This document shows, one piece after another, positions 14,598-23,693 of a stretch of 64,000 bases of DNA. Position 1 is the first letter of the stretch. Each line of letters starts with the position of its first letter. This DNA comes from Emticicia sp031378345. GTDB taxonomy: Bacteria; Bacteroidota; Bacteroidia; Cytophagales; Spirosomataceae. Made by a program: the position numbers and the translations under genes. The stretch covers positions 28,505-92,504 of the forward strand of contig JANNDY010000147.1 of assembly GCA_031378345.1 (NCBI GenBank), given 5' to 3'. Under the pieces are notes generated by a model. The model was not told the DNA's origin, did no database searches, and saw nothing but the letters and a program-made list of their open reading frames with translations.

Positions 14598-15740
14598 ATG
14601 GCACAAAAAAGAGATTATTACGAATTATTGGGTGTTGCAAAAAACGCTTCTGAAGACGAATTGAAAAAAGCCTACCGAAAATTGGCTATTCAGTACCATC
14701 CTGACAAAAATCCAGGCGATAAAACTGCCGAAGAAAAGTTTAAGGAAGTTGCTGAGGCTTACGGCATACTTTCTGATGCTCAAAAACGCCAACGTTACGA
14801 CCAGTTCGGACATCAGGGCGTGAATGGTGCTGGTGGTGGCGGACAAAGTGTCAATATGGAAGATATTTTTAGTCAATTTGGAGATGTTTTTGGCAATGAT
14901 AGTCCGTTTGGTAGCTTTTTTGGTGGTGGACGACGTGGGCAACAAATGCGAAAAGGTTCAGATTTGAGAATTAAACTCAAACTTGATTTGGAGGAAATCG
15001 CCAACGGTGTTGAGAAAAAAATAAAAGTAAAACGCTACATTTCTTGCAATACTTGTACGGGAAATGGCTCAAAACATGGTACTTCGCTCAAAACTTGTGC
15101 CACTTGTAATGGACAAGGACAAGTGCGAAAAGTAGTAAATACGATGCTCGGACAAATGGCTTCAACAAGCCCCTGCCCTACTTGCCAAGGCGAAGGAAAA
15201 GTTGTTACGGAGCGTTGTGATGTGTGTTTTGGTGAAGGTCGTCAGTTAAACGAAGACCTATTGAGCATCAAAATTCCAGCGGGAGTGGGCGAAGGAATGC
15301 AACTTTCGATGACGGGTAAAGGAAATGTGCCTACTCGTGGCGGCATGGCTGGCGATTTATTGATAGTTATTGAAGAAGAAGAACACCCAGAACTCAAGCG
15401 TGACGGAACAAATATCCATTATGATTTGCGAATAAACTTTGCTGATGTTGTTTTGGGAAAAGAAGTAGAGATTCCGACTGTTGGTGGAAAAGCAAAAATT
15501 GTAATAAAAGCTGGTACACAATCGGGCGAAATTTTACGCTTGAAAGGCAAAGGTTTGAGAGAAATAAACAGCTATGGTGTAGGCGACCAGTTGGTTCATA
15601 TAAGTGTTTTTACACCTTCTACAATCAACTCCGAAGAACGAGCAATGCTTGAAAAACTAAGAGATTTGCCTAATTTTCAGCCAAAAACAGACAAAAACGA
15701 TAAAGGTATTTTTGAAAAAATGAAAGATTTCTTTCATTGA
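14598..15740 (+). CDS. dnaJ: chaperone DnaJ
   Basis: This 380-residue type I Hsp40 has a J domain with HPD at residues 34-36, then a glycine/phenylalanine linker (QFGDVFGNDSPFGSFFGGG). A zinc-binding cysteine-rich region carries four CxxCxGxG-type repeats (CNTCTGNG, CATCNGQG, CPTCQGEG, CDVCFGEG). The C-terminal substrate-binding beta domains follow. It delivers unfolded clients to DnaK and stimulates its ATPase. It is probably co-transcribed with grpE. Confidence 0.97.
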   Translation: MAQKRDYYELLGVAKNASEDELKKAYRKLAIQYHPDKNPGDKTAEEKFKEVAEAYGILSDAQKRQRYDQFGHQGVNGAGGGGQSVNMEDIFSQFGDVFGNDSPFGSFFGGGRRGQQMRKGSDLRIKLKLDLEEIANGVEKKIKVKRYISCNTCTGNGSKHGTSLKTCATCNGQGQVRKVVNTMLGQMASTSPCPTCQGEGKVVTERCDVCFGEGRQLNEDLLSIKIPAGVGEGMQLSMTGKGNVPTRGGMAGDLLIVIEEEEHPELKRDGTNIHYDLRINFADVVLGKEVEIPTVGGKAKIVIKAGTQSGEILRLKGKGLREINSYGVGDQLVHISVFTPSTINSEERAMLEKLRDLPNFQPKTDKNDKGIFEKMKDFFH

Positions 15741-15763
15741 AAATGATGCTTTTTTAGAAAATT

Positions 15764-15819
15764 AGGCATGAGAAATGGTTCGCCCCGTTGCGATTTACTT
15801 TCTTGTGCCTATTTTTTTT
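15764..15819 (+). terminator. terminator of dnaJ containing a GC-rich repeat core
   Basis: AGGCATGAGAAA (15764-15775) pairs with TTTCTTGTGCCT (15799-15810) except for the two middle bases, and T8 follows. The loop contains GGTTCGCCCCGTTGCGATTT, whose complement is close to the CGCACGGGCGACCCC core found at 12643, 13399 and 57637. This element therefore appears to act as a terminator as well as a repeat. Confidence 0.6.
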
Positions 15820-15842
15820 GAGACGCTTACTCGCAAATCTAC

Positions 15843-16493
15843 TTATTGATTTCTATTCACAAATTCAATCATGTCCAATTTTATTAATTCCCAATGATTT
15901 CCTTTTAGGCAAATAGGGTCAAAATCATTATCAGCATTTATAAATTGTGTTAAATTTTGTATTATTAAATCACTATCGTATGTATATGGGTATCGTTTTT
16001 GATGAAAACTTAGCATTTGATTCAAAATGAAGTCATCAATAAGGTTGTGTATATCCCAAAAATCTTTTTTCCTTCCCCCTCTTAAAATAACATCTAATTT
16101 CATAGCAATGATTTCTTCAACTCTTGCCAACCTAATATTGTCAATTTTCTGCATTTTAAATATAAATTCATCTGTATAATATAGGTCTAATTTTACAGAA
16201 TCATTCTTATTTTCACCAACGAAATATGACTTTCCCATACCAATCACTCCAAAATTGTAGGTTTCGACATAAGCAAAAGTAGCACGTAGGAAAGTGTCAA
16301 TTTTATCAAAATTTATAGAACCATATTCGGCATCTGTAAATAAATCAATGTCTATTGACTGCCTATGACCTCGATGCAAACTCAATGCTGTGCCACCCAC
16401 TAAACAAAAAGCCTCAAATTCAGAGGCTTTCATTAGAGTTTGCAAAACACGCAACAATAAAGGCGTAACTGTACCGTAAAAGAGTTTATTCAT
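15843..16493 (-). CDS. AbiEii/AbiGii-type nucleotidyltransferase toxin
   Basis: This 216-residue protein has the DUF1814/AbiEii signature GGTALSLHRGHRQSIDID at about residues 33-50, including the GG and the DxD metal-binding pair. A conserved EEIIAMKLDVILRGGRKKDFWDIHNL block lies downstream. AbiEii toxins are nucleotidyltransferases, some of which modify tRNA, and they cause growth arrest or phage abortive infection. The start overlaps the upstream antitoxin-like gene by 8 bp. Here the partner looks like a HigA-type Xre protein rather than a classic AbiEi, so the module is a mixed type. Confidence 0.85.
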   Translation of the reverse strand: MNKLFYGTVTPLLLRVLQTLMKASEFEAFCLVGGTALSLHRGHRQSIDIDLFTDAEYGSINFDKIDTFLRATFAYVETYNFGVIGMGKSYFVGENKNDSVKLDLYYTDEFIFKMQKIDNIRLARVEEIIAMKLDVILRGGRKKDFWDIHNLIDDFILNQMLSFHQKRYPYTYDSDLIIQNLTQFINADNDFDPICLKGNHWELIKLDMIEFVNRNQ

Positions 16494-16944
16494 TATTATT
16501 CAAAATATCAACAACAATTTCTTTCCCGTAAAATCGTTCAATTTCCTGTTTTTCAAGGTCATTTCCTCTCTCAAAAACTCTCTTAATAACTGCTTTTTTT
16601 TGTTTTTGCCAATTTATATTTTCAATTTTAGTATCCCAAAAAAGCACAGTTCTTAGCTTCATAATATCAGGTTTGTCAATATTTTGTTTACGTTTTTCTT
16701 CCTCAATATCAAAATACACCTGTAATGTCATAAAATATCCTTCATCAAGACCAAGAGCCGATTCTATTTTTAAGGAAAGTGCAGTATTCATTTTACGATT
16801 TCCTTTAGTTATTGAAACCAATGTTTGAGGATATTCGCTCAACGAAAGTGCAAACTGACCTTTTTTCAAATTTCGCTTCTTGAGTTCTCGCTCCAGTACA
16901 AAGCCAGGATGAATACCTTTTATAATTGATAATTGATTTTTCAT
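16486..16944 (-). CDS. HigA-like Xre antitoxin paired with the AbiEii toxin
   Basis: The 152-residue protein begins with a segment typical of HigA/VapA antidotes (IKGIHPGFVLERELKKRNL). A Xre helix-turn-helix follows (FALSLSEYPQTLVSITKGNRKMNTALSLKIESALGL). The C-terminal extension of about 75 residues is charged (WDTKIENINWQKQKKAVIKRVFERGND) and probably contacts the toxin. The gene precedes and overlaps the toxin gene. The palindrome at 16955-16970, just upstream of its start codon, is a good candidate for autoregulation. Confidence 0.8.
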   Translation of the reverse strand: MKNQLSIIKGIHPGFVLERELKKRNLKKGQFALSLSEYPQTLVSITKGNRKMNTALSLKIESALGLDEGYFMTLQVYFDIEEEKRKQNIDKPDIMKLRTVLFWDTKIENINWQKQKKAVIKRVFERGNDLEKQEIERFYGKEIVVDILNNNE

Positions 16945-16954
16945 AAAGTAAAAA

Positions 16955-16970
16955 TAAACAATTTTGTTTA
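16955..16970. promoter_or_regulatory. candidate operator of the AbiEii/HigA-like module
   Basis: TAAACA-ATTT-TGTTTA lies 11 bp upstream of the antitoxin start codon. Outer GTAAA and TTTAC flanks extend the symmetry. The site is where a Xre antitoxin would bind to repress its own operon. Confidence 0.4.
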
Positions 16971-17007
16971 CTTTTTTAGAATATTAACGTTTTTTTACAA
17001 AAATTAA

Positions 17008-17088
17008 TCATATTCTAACCTCTTTCAGTAAAAAACCTAAAACAATTATTGAAAGAGTAAGGATAAAAACTTGCTTGGTTTGATTCAT
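17008..17088 (-). CDS. possible 26-residue membrane peptide
   Basis: A short frame encodes MNQTKQVFILTLSIIVLGFL followed by LKEVRI. It is one hydrophobic helix with charged ends. An AGAGGA sequence lies about 10 bases upstream of the ATG. It is downstream of the MFS gene on the same strand, 29 bp after its stop, and could be translated from the same message. There is no homology evidence, so it may equally be a chance frame. Confidence 0.25.
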   Translation of the reverse strand: MNQTKQVFILTLSIIVLGFLLKEVRI

Positions 17089-17117
17089 TTTAAACAATTC
17101 CTCTCGAAACACTAAAC

Positions 17118-18425
17118 TCAATTCACATTTTTTGAAGGAATTCTAAACGCCAAAAATGCGGCAATGAGCAACGGAATAGAAAAAATGGTGAATCTTGCAG
17201 CAATAGAAAAGCCCGCATCTGTCAAAATACCAAACAAAGCTGGGCCGAGAATTGCCCCAAAACGCCCCATTCCCATTGCTAAACCTACGCCTGTGGTACG
17301 AATATTTTCGGGGTAAATTCGTGTAGCTGTTGGAAAAAAAGTATTGAAGCCTCCTTGCACAAAAAATCCTATAAAAAATGTGAGAACAAACATTGCCAAA
17401 TGAGTAAGGGTAAAATTTCCAAAAATCATCATTACCGTGAAAGCCAAAACCATGAAAGAAACAAACGTCTTTTTTATACCAAATCGGCTGATACAAATTC
17501 CCATGACAAAAACCCCCGAAAATGCCCCCAAATTGAGAGCCATGCCCACATAAGTTGCCAATTCGAACGGCATACCTGAGTCTTTGGCGATGTTTGGCAC
17601 CCAACTCATAAGCGTGTAAAGGGTTATAAATCCAAAGAAAATAGCCGTCCAAAGATAAATTGTTGAGGTTTTTAGTTCGAAAACAAACAAATCTTTGATA
17701 GAAGGAAGTACAATAAATTTTGGTTTTTCGGGTAGATAAATGATGCTTTCTTTGCCCATCTTTTCTAAAACTTCATTAATTTTATTTAAGGCATTTTTAG
17801 GTTGATTTTTTACCAAAAAAGCCAAAGATTCGGGCATGAAAAAATAGACCGCAATCAACATAAAAAGTGAAACCAAACCTGCCACCAAATACGGGATTCT
17901 CCAACCGAATTCTGGTACTGCCCAAGCGGTAAAAAAGCCTGTAAGAATAGCTCCAAGTGGCCAGCCAGCTTGCACGATTCCGACGTTAAAATCTCGGTGT
18001 TTTTTGTTGGAAAATTCAGAAGCAACGGCTGCCAAATTGGGCAAAATTCCGCCAATTCCTAAGCCAGTAATTACTCTAAAAATGAGCATTTGCCAATATG
18101 TTTGAGAGAAATAAACCAACAACATTCCACTTGTGATGAGTGTCAGGGAAATCAAAAAGAGGGATTTTCTGCCTATTTTGTCTCCAAAAGGAGCTAAAAA
18201 CAAGCATCCGATGGTCATCCCGCCCAAACCCGCACTAAAAATATAGCCAAGTTGTGATTTTGAAAGCATCCATTCTTTCACGATTTCGGAGCCAGTGAAC
18301 GACACAACCAAAACATCAATGCCGTCATTGAAATTGAGTATGAAACAAATAGCAACAATAAGCACTTGATACGTAGTCATTGGGCTATTGTTGATGAGGT
18401 CTTTTAGTTGATTTTCGGAGGTCAT
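17118..18425 (-). CDS. MFS transporter, aromatic-acid/sugar-acid type
   Basis: This 435-residue protein has about 12 membrane helices. It has the MFS loop motif GDKIGRKSLF between helices 2 and 3 and the RVITGLGIGGILPN motif in helix 4. These resemble the AAHS (4-hydroxybenzoate/3-phenylpropionate) and related sugar-acid:H+ symporters. A DGIDVLVVSF-type charged first helix is also typical of that group. It is the last gene of a likely operon with an SDR dehydrogenase and a zinc alcohol dehydrogenase, so it probably imports the compound that they oxidise. The substrate is not determinable from sequence. Confidence 0.82.
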   Translation of the reverse strand: MTSENQLKDLINNSPMTTYQVLIVAICFILNFNDGIDVLVVSFTGSEIVKEWMLSKSQLGYIFSAGLGGMTIGCLFLAPFGDKIGRKSLFLISLTLITSGMLLVYFSQTYWQMLIFRVITGLGIGGILPNLAAVASEFSNKKHRDFNVGIVQAGWPLGAILTGFFTAWAVPEFGWRIPYLVAGLVSLFMLIAVYFFMPESLAFLVKNQPKNALNKINEVLEKMGKESIIYLPEKPKFIVLPSIKDLFVFELKTSTIYLWTAIFFGFITLYTLMSWVPNIAKDSGMPFELATYVGMALNLGAFSGVFVMGICISRFGIKKTFVSFMVLAFTVMMIFGNFTLTHLAMFVLTFFIGFFVQGGFNTFFPTATRIYPENIRTTGVGLAMGMGRFGAILGPALFGILTDAGFSIAARFTIFSIPLLIAAFLAFRIPSKNVN

Positions 18426-18486
18426 TTAGGTTAGGTTTAATATTTTACCTTCTACTACACTCAGGGAAAATACTGAAATAACATAT

Positions 18487-19281
18487 TTAAAGTGTTCCCA
18501 AAAAACCACCATCAACTGGCACATTTACACCATTGACGTATCCTGCCAAATCAGATGCTAAAAATGCCGCAACATTCCCTAAATCTTCAGGCAAACCTAT
18601 GCGATTTGCAGGAATTGAAGCCTCCATTGATGAAATAACTTCTTCTCTCGAAATATTTGCTTTTGCCGCCCTCGAATCTATCAATTGGTCAAGGCGTGAA
18701 GTTTGAACAAGCCCTGGCAAAATATTATTGACCGTAATTCCGTCGCTGGCAAGTTCGATTGACAGAGCTTTTGCCCAATTTGCAACACCCGCCCGAATGG
18801 TATTTGAAATGCCCAAATCTAATTTTGGTTGCTTCACGACAGCACTCAAAACGGTAATAATTCGACCAAATTTTCGCACACGCATACTTGGCACAAAGAC
18901 TTGAACAAGCATCTGATTTGCCAATATTGATTCGTTGAAATAAGTTTGAAATTGTACAGGAGTAGCATTAAAAGCCGTTGCTGGTGCTGGTCCGCCAGAG
19001 TTCAAAACCAAAATAGAAACTGGATTTTCGGCAGTTTTTGCTTGATATTCTGCCAAAATTGCTTCTAATTTTGTCAAATCACCAAAATTCACTACGCAAT
19101 AATCATGTTTTTGATTTGTTGGCGTAGGAAGTTTTGCTACAGCAATTTTCAGTTTTTCTTCATCACGACTTGTCAAAGTTACGCTTGCACCACAAGCCGC
19201 CATGCATTCGGCAATGGCAAAACCAATGCCTTGCGAACTGCCACCAATAAATGCTTTTTTACCTTTTAATGAAATTTCCAT
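18487..19281 (-). CDS. SDR-family oxidoreductase with altered catalytic tetrad
   Basis: The 264-residue Rossmann protein has the cofactor motif GGSSQGIGFAIA and the NSGG motif in LVLNSGGPAP. The C-terminus is typical (GYVNGVNVPVDGG). At the place of the usual Tyr-x3-Lys it reads DLGISNTIRAGVANWAKALS, so both the tyrosine and the lysine are replaced. A distinct SDR group has the same SN-x2-R pattern, so this is likely a real enzyme subfamily and not decay. It is situated 40 bp after the zinc dehydrogenase gene and 61 bp before the transporter gene in the same operon. Confidence 0.85.
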   Translation of the reverse strand: MEISLKGKKAFIGGSSQGIGFAIAECMAACGASVTLTSRDEEKLKIAVAKLPTPTNQKHDYCVVNFGDLTKLEAILAEYQAKTAENPVSILVLNSGGPAPATAFNATPVQFQTYFNESILANQMLVQVFVPSMRVRKFGRIITVLSAVVKQPKLDLGISNTIRAGVANWAKALSIELASDGITVNNILPGLVQTSRLDQLIDSRAAKANISREEVISSMEASIPANRIGLPEDLGNVAAFLASDLAGYVNGVNVPVDGGFLGTL

Positions 19282-19321
19282 AGCTCTGAGTGTCCTCCTT
19301 TAGAGAAGTTTTTATTTGTTT

Positions 19322-20335
19322 TTAAATGTTAATAATAATTTTAGAATCTGCCCCTTTTGAAGCAATTTCAAGAGCCGATTGTAGTTCAATCAAAGGCATT
19401 GTTCGGGAAATAATAAAACTTGGTCGAATAATTTTCGCTTGAATCAATTGAATCACTCTTTTGAAATCGAAAGGGTGGTCATAAATGATTGAAGGAACAA
19501 TACTAATGCCTTCACGAGCAATTTTTAAGGGTCTAAAAGTAGCATTTTTTTCTGAAAGTCCAATCAAAACAATCTCCGAACCACGAGGTGCAGCTGCCGT
19601 TGCCAACGATGCTGTGAAAGCCGAACCTGCACATTCAAATACTGCACAAACATCATTTTCTTGCCAAATTTTAGCCAATTCAGTACTTTGAGCATCTAAA
19701 TCTCCTTTTGGAGAAACTGGAATTGCTCCCATTTTTTCAGCCATTTTTAACTTCGCTTCATTGATTTCTGTTACGAAAACTTTATATCCCAAAGCCAAAG
19801 CCAAATGAGTAAGAAGTAAGCCAATTGCTCCCAAACCGATGACCGCAATCGCATCGCCCGACTGTGTTTTGGAAGAAAAAAGTGAGTGATAAGCAACCGC
19901 CATCGGCTCGATAGTTACGGCATCCTCGTCAGAAATTTCGTCAGGAACATTCCAACAAAACTCTTGTGGCAAACAAATGTATTCGGCAAAACAACCAGCT
20001 TCGTTTACGCCAACAACTCGCTTATTGCTACAAATATTTCCACGCCCACTCATGCAATAATTACACTTTCTACATGGAATATTTGGTTCGATTACTACCC
20101 TTTCGCCCAAACTTCTATTTTCAACACCTTCACCAATTTTTTCAATAATCCCCAAACCTTCATGCCCGATAATGGTTGGATTATCTAATAAGCGATGCCC
20201 CACAAATAAATGCACATCAGAGCCGCAAATGCCTATTTTATTGATTTTTACTCTTACTTCTCCTGCTTTTGGTTCAGGCATTTTTATGTCTTTTATAACT
20301 ATTTCAAGAGGTTTGTTAAGAAAAGCTGCTTTCAT
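19322..20335 (-). CDS. zinc-binding medium-chain alcohol/polyol dehydrogenase
   Basis: This 337-residue MDR enzyme has the catalytic zinc ligands in GICGSDVH and GHEGLGIIE. The structural zinc loop is CRKCNYCMSGRGNIC. The NAD-binding Rossmann motif is IGLGAIGLLL, with an acidic VTEIN following. The pattern resembles sorbitol, threonine or galactitol-phosphate dehydrogenases. The ATG at 20335 (MKAAFLNKPLE) matches the family start, and the longer frame to 20401 is not supported. A TACTTTTG on the minus strand at 20406-20399 is a possible -7 element. It is the first gene of the dehydrogenase/SDR/MFS operon. Confidence 0.88.
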   Translation of the reverse strand: MKAAFLNKPLEIVIKDIKMPEPKAGEVRVKINKIGICGSDVHLFVGHRLLDNPTIIGHEGLGIIEKIGEGVENRSLGERVVIEPNIPCRKCNYCMSGRGNICSNKRVVGVNEAGCFAEYICLPQEFCWNVPDEISDEDAVTIEPMAVAYHSLFSSKTQSGDAIAVIGLGAIGLLLTHLALALGYKVFVTEINEAKLKMAEKMGAIPVSPKGDLDAQSTELAKIWQENDVCAVFECAGSAFTASLATAAAPRGSEIVLIGLSEKNATFRPLKIAREGISIVPSIIYDHPFDFKRVIQLIQAKIIRPSFIISRTMPLIELQSALEIASKGADSKIIINI

Positions 20336-20538
20336 GATGAATTTTTGTATTTTTATGCAATATTGGAATATTTTATGGAAACAATAAATTATTTGGTTCA
20401 AAAGTACTATTGAATTACTTAAAAGTACCTTTTGGGAAAAATGGGTTTTTATGTAGGATGCCTTCGTTCTAAGTGATACTTTTTCTCCATTTAAGATAAT
20501 TTAAGTTTCTTTTCTATTATATTATCCTTCAAATTCCC

Positions 20539-20546
20539 TAATTTTG
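20539..20546 (+). promoter_or_regulatory. -7 element before the DUF2723 gene
   Basis: TAATTTTG fits TAnnTTTG, 37 bp before the ATG at 20584. No convincing -33 partner was found. Confidence 0.4.
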
Positions 20547-20583
20547 GGGCATCAAGCGAATATTCATTCACTAATCATAACAA

Positions 20584-23568
20584 ATGAACAATTTTACAAG
20601 GCTCAATAACATCGTCGGATGGGCGATTTTTGCCGTTGCTCTCATTACCTATACCCTCACCGTTGAACCGACAGCCAGTTTTTGGGACTGTGGCGAATTT
20701 ATCGCTTGTTCATACAAACTCCAAGTTCCTCACCCTGCTGGAGCTCCACTTTTCCTTCTTATCGGTCGCATGGCTTCGATGTTGGCAGGTGGCGATGTTA
20801 CCAAAGTTGCCTTAATGGTAAACATGGTTTCGGTAATCGCCTCGGCATTTACTATCTTGTTTATGTTTTGGACAATCTCGCTTTTGGCTCGTAAGGTTTT
20901 TGGCAAAAAACGAGAAGAACTCAACATGACCGAAACAATTTTGGTACTCGGAGCAAGTGCAGTTGGTTCGTTGGTTTATACTTTTTCAGATTCATTTTGG
21001 TTTTCAGCAGTCGAGGCAGAGGTTTATGGAATGTCTTCTTTCTTTACGGCAATCGTAATCTGGGCAGCTTTTCGTTGGGAAATCATCGAAGACGAATCTG
21101 CAGCTAACCGTTTCTTGATATTTACAGCCTATTTGGTAGGACTTTCTATTGGTGTTCACTTACTAAATCTCGTTACGATTCCTGCCTTGGGCTTGGTTTA
21201 TTACTACAAAAAAGCCAAGAAAATTACTTGGAAAGGCGGAATCGCTGCCTTTTTGGTAGGAATGGTTATCTTGGGCGTTGTCAATGTGGGTGTTATTACT
21301 GGCTTCCCGTCATTAGGTTTTACTTTTGAAAAACTCTTCGTAAATACCTTCGGAATGCCATTCAGTTCGGGCATTATTTTCTTCGTAATCGTACTTATTG
21401 GTTCGCTTGCTTATGGAATTTTCTATACGCAAAAGAAAAAAATGGAGATTGCCAATACTGCACTTCTTTCATTTGCATTCGTACTGATTGGTTATTCGTC
21501 ATATACTCTCGCTTTGATTCGTTCAAATTACAATCCTCCCATCAACGAAAACAATCCGAGTAATGTTTTGAACTATGTTTCGTACCTAAAACGTGAGCAA
21601 TATGGTAGCCGACCGCTATTATATGGTCCAGTTTTTACAGGAAAATTAGAGTCAATCGAAAATGGCGAACCTATCTATAAAATGGGTAAAAAAAGCTATG
21701 AAGTTTATGACTATAAGCCAACGTACGTTTGGGGACCAAATAGCGAAAGTCTTTTGCCTCGAATGTGGAGTAGTGATGCTGGACATCAGCAACTTTATCG
21801 CCAAGAAATGGGACTTGCACAAGACCAAAAACCTACGCTTGTTACCAATGTTGGTTATATGTTTAAGCGACAAATGGGCTATATGTATTGGCGTTATTTT
21901 ACTTGGAATTTCTGGGGGCGTTCGAGCGATATTGAAGGGGCTGGACCAACCAATATTTTTGAATCGAAAAGTAATCTTCCTGCCGCCATTAAAGAAAATA
22001 GAGGTCGAACCAACTTCTGGGGGTTGCCTGTTTTCTTAGGAATTTTGGGTTTGCTTTATCATTATTTTAGAAGAGAAAGAGATGCTTTGGTGCTATTTTT
22101 ACTCTTTTTATTTACGGGAATCGGCTTGGTGGTTTACTTAAATTCTCCGCCTGTTGAGCCTCGTGAAAGAGATTATATTTATGTTGGTTCATTCTATATC
22201 TGGGCGATTTGGATAGGTATTGGTGTGATGGGTTTGTTTGATTACGCCTTAAAATTCATTAAAAACACGCAAACAAGGGCAATTTCGGCAACCGTTTTGG
22301 GCTTGGCAGTGCCATTAATTATGGCTCCGCAAACTTGGAAAGGACATGACCGTTCGAACCGCTATCACCAAGTTGATTTTGCCAAAAACTTGCTTAATTC
22401 TTGTGCAAAAAATGCCATTTTATTTACTGGTGGTGATAACGATACTTTCCCACTTTGGTATGTGCAGGAAGTAGAAGGTTTCCGTACAGACGTGCGTGTG
22501 TGTAACCTCAGCTTGTTGGGAACTGACTGGTATTGTGAGCAAATGAAGCGTAAAACTTACGAGTCGGAAGCACTGCCAATTACCTTTACGACCGACCAAT
22601 TATTGAGTGGAATCAATGACCAAATTCCTTACGTTGAGCGTTTGAAAGACCCTATCAATTTGAAAGATTATTTGGAATTGGTCAAGAAAAACGACCCAGC
22701 TATTCAGATTCCTTTGACAACTGGCGAAAGCATCAATTCGTTGCCTTCTGATAGCCTTTTCTTGAATTATGATGTGGAAGCTGTCAAGAAAATGGGCTTT
22801 GTTCCGAAGCAATTTGAGCCATATTTGAACGGTCAAATCGTTTGGAATATTGGCAAGCGTGATTTGCTGAAAAACGACTTGATGCAACTCGAAATGATTG
22901 CTCAAAACAACTGGAAACGTCCGATTTATTTTGCAGGAACATTGGCAAATGACAATTATCTGAACCTCAAAGATTTCATGCAATTGGAAGGATATGCTTA
23001 CCGTTTATTGCCTTTCAAAGTTAGTCAAGGCGACGATGGTTTTGCAAATACTGACGTTATGTATGATAATATGTTGAAAAAAATGTCGTGGAGAGGCATG
23101 GACAATCCGAATGTGTATTATGACTCAGAAACTTACTTGAAAGTTCCTGTGATTACAGCACGTTTGGCATTTTTACGCCTTGCCGACCAGTTGGTGAGAG
23201 AAGAAAAGAAAAGCAAAGCAAAAGAGGTTTTGGATTTTGCCAATAAAGTGATGCCCGACAAGGCGATTCCTTTCGACCAACTTTGTTCAAACTACGTGAT
23301 GTATTATTTTGAAGTAGGCGACAACAAAAGAGCCATGGAAATTGCCGAAACAATTACGAAGCGTGCCGATGAAAATTTAGCATATTTTACCGAAAAAACC
23401 AAGTATTCGAGTGCCGAATGGATGCCAAATAATGTGCAGGAATATATCCAAGTAAGTCTTCGTAACTTACAGGTGATTGCCAATATTTGTAACAGAAACA
23501 AGCAAGAAGCTGCCGCAAAGCGTTATGAGGCAACTTATAATAAATATTATGCCAAGGTGAGTGAGTAG
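20584..23568 (+). CDS. DUF2723 multi-pass membrane protein, GT-C-like
   Basis: The 994-residue protein has a membrane half with about a dozen helices. The diagnostic first loop TASFWDCGEFIACSYKLQV is followed by PHPAGAPLFLL. A large soluble half contains TGGDNDTFPLWYVQE and ends in TPR-like helices. DUF2723 proteins are nearly universal in Bacteroidota. They are thought to be GT-C-fold lipid-linked sugar transferases, because the acidic residue in the first extracytoplasmic loop is where GT-C enzymes bind metal or acceptor. Protein O-glycosylation or surface-glycan assembly is a reasonable role but is inferred. It appears monocistronic, with a repeat element after it. Confidence 0.85.
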   Translation: MNNFTRLNNIVGWAIFAVALITYTLTVEPTASFWDCGEFIACSYKLQVPHPAGAPLFLLIGRMASMLAGGDVTKVALMVNMVSVIASAFTILFMFWTISLLARKVFGKKREELNMTETILVLGASAVGSLVYTFSDSFWFSAVEAEVYGMSSFFTAIVIWAAFRWEIIEDESAANRFLIFTAYLVGLSIGVHLLNLVTIPALGLVYYYKKAKKITWKGGIAAFLVGMVILGVVNVGVITGFPSLGFTFEKLFVNTFGMPFSSGIIFFVIVLIGSLAYGIFYTQKKKMEIANTALLSFAFVLIGYSSYTLALIRSNYNPPINENNPSNVLNYVSYLKREQYGSRPLLYGPVFTGKLESIENGEPIYKMGKKSYEVYDYKPTYVWGPNSESLLPRMWSSDAGHQQLYRQEMGLAQDQKPTLVTNVGYMFKRQMGYMYWRYFTWNFWGRSSDIEGAGPTNIFESKSNLPAAIKENRGRTNFWGLPVFLGILGLLYHYFRRERDALVLFLLFLFTGIGLVVYLNSPPVEPRERDYIYVGSFYIWAIWIGIGVMGLFDYALKFIKNTQTRAISATVLGLAVPLIMAPQTWKGHDRSNRYHQVDFAKNLLNSCAKNAILFTGGDNDTFPLWYVQEVEGFRTDVRVCNLSLLGTDWYCEQMKRKTYESEALPITFTTDQLLSGINDQIPYVERLKDPINLKDYLELVKKNDPAIQIPLTTGESINSLPSDSLFLNYDVEAVKKMGFVPKQFEPYLNGQIVWNIGKRDLLKNDLMQLEMIAQNNWKRPIYFAGTLANDNYLNLKDFMQLEGYAYRLLPFKVSQGDDGFANTDVMYDNMLKKMSWRGMDNPNVYYDSETYLKVPVITARLAFLRLADQLVREEKKSKAKEVLDFANKVMPDKAIPFDQLCSNYVMYYFEVGDNKRAMEIAETITKRADENLAYFTEKTKYSSAEWMPNNVQEYIQVSLRNLQVIANICNRNKQEAAAKRYEATYNKYYAKVSE

Positions 23569-23575
23569 GTCAAGT

Positions 23576-23650
23576 CAATTATCAATGAACAATTATCAAT
23601 AGCCAAAGCGTGGCACGCCTACTCGTGAATGATAAACGGGCGTGACACGC
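23576..23650. repeat. intergenic hairpin element after the DUF2723 gene
   Basis: AATTATCAAT words (23576-23600) precede a GC-rich hairpin in which GCGTGGCACGCC (23608-23619) pairs with GGCGTGACACGC (23639-23650) with one mismatch. It may terminate the upstream gene, though no T-run follows. Confidence 0.5.
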
Positions 23651-23693
23651 ATAAACTAAAACCATTTGTTTGCACAAAATTATAAATCACTGT

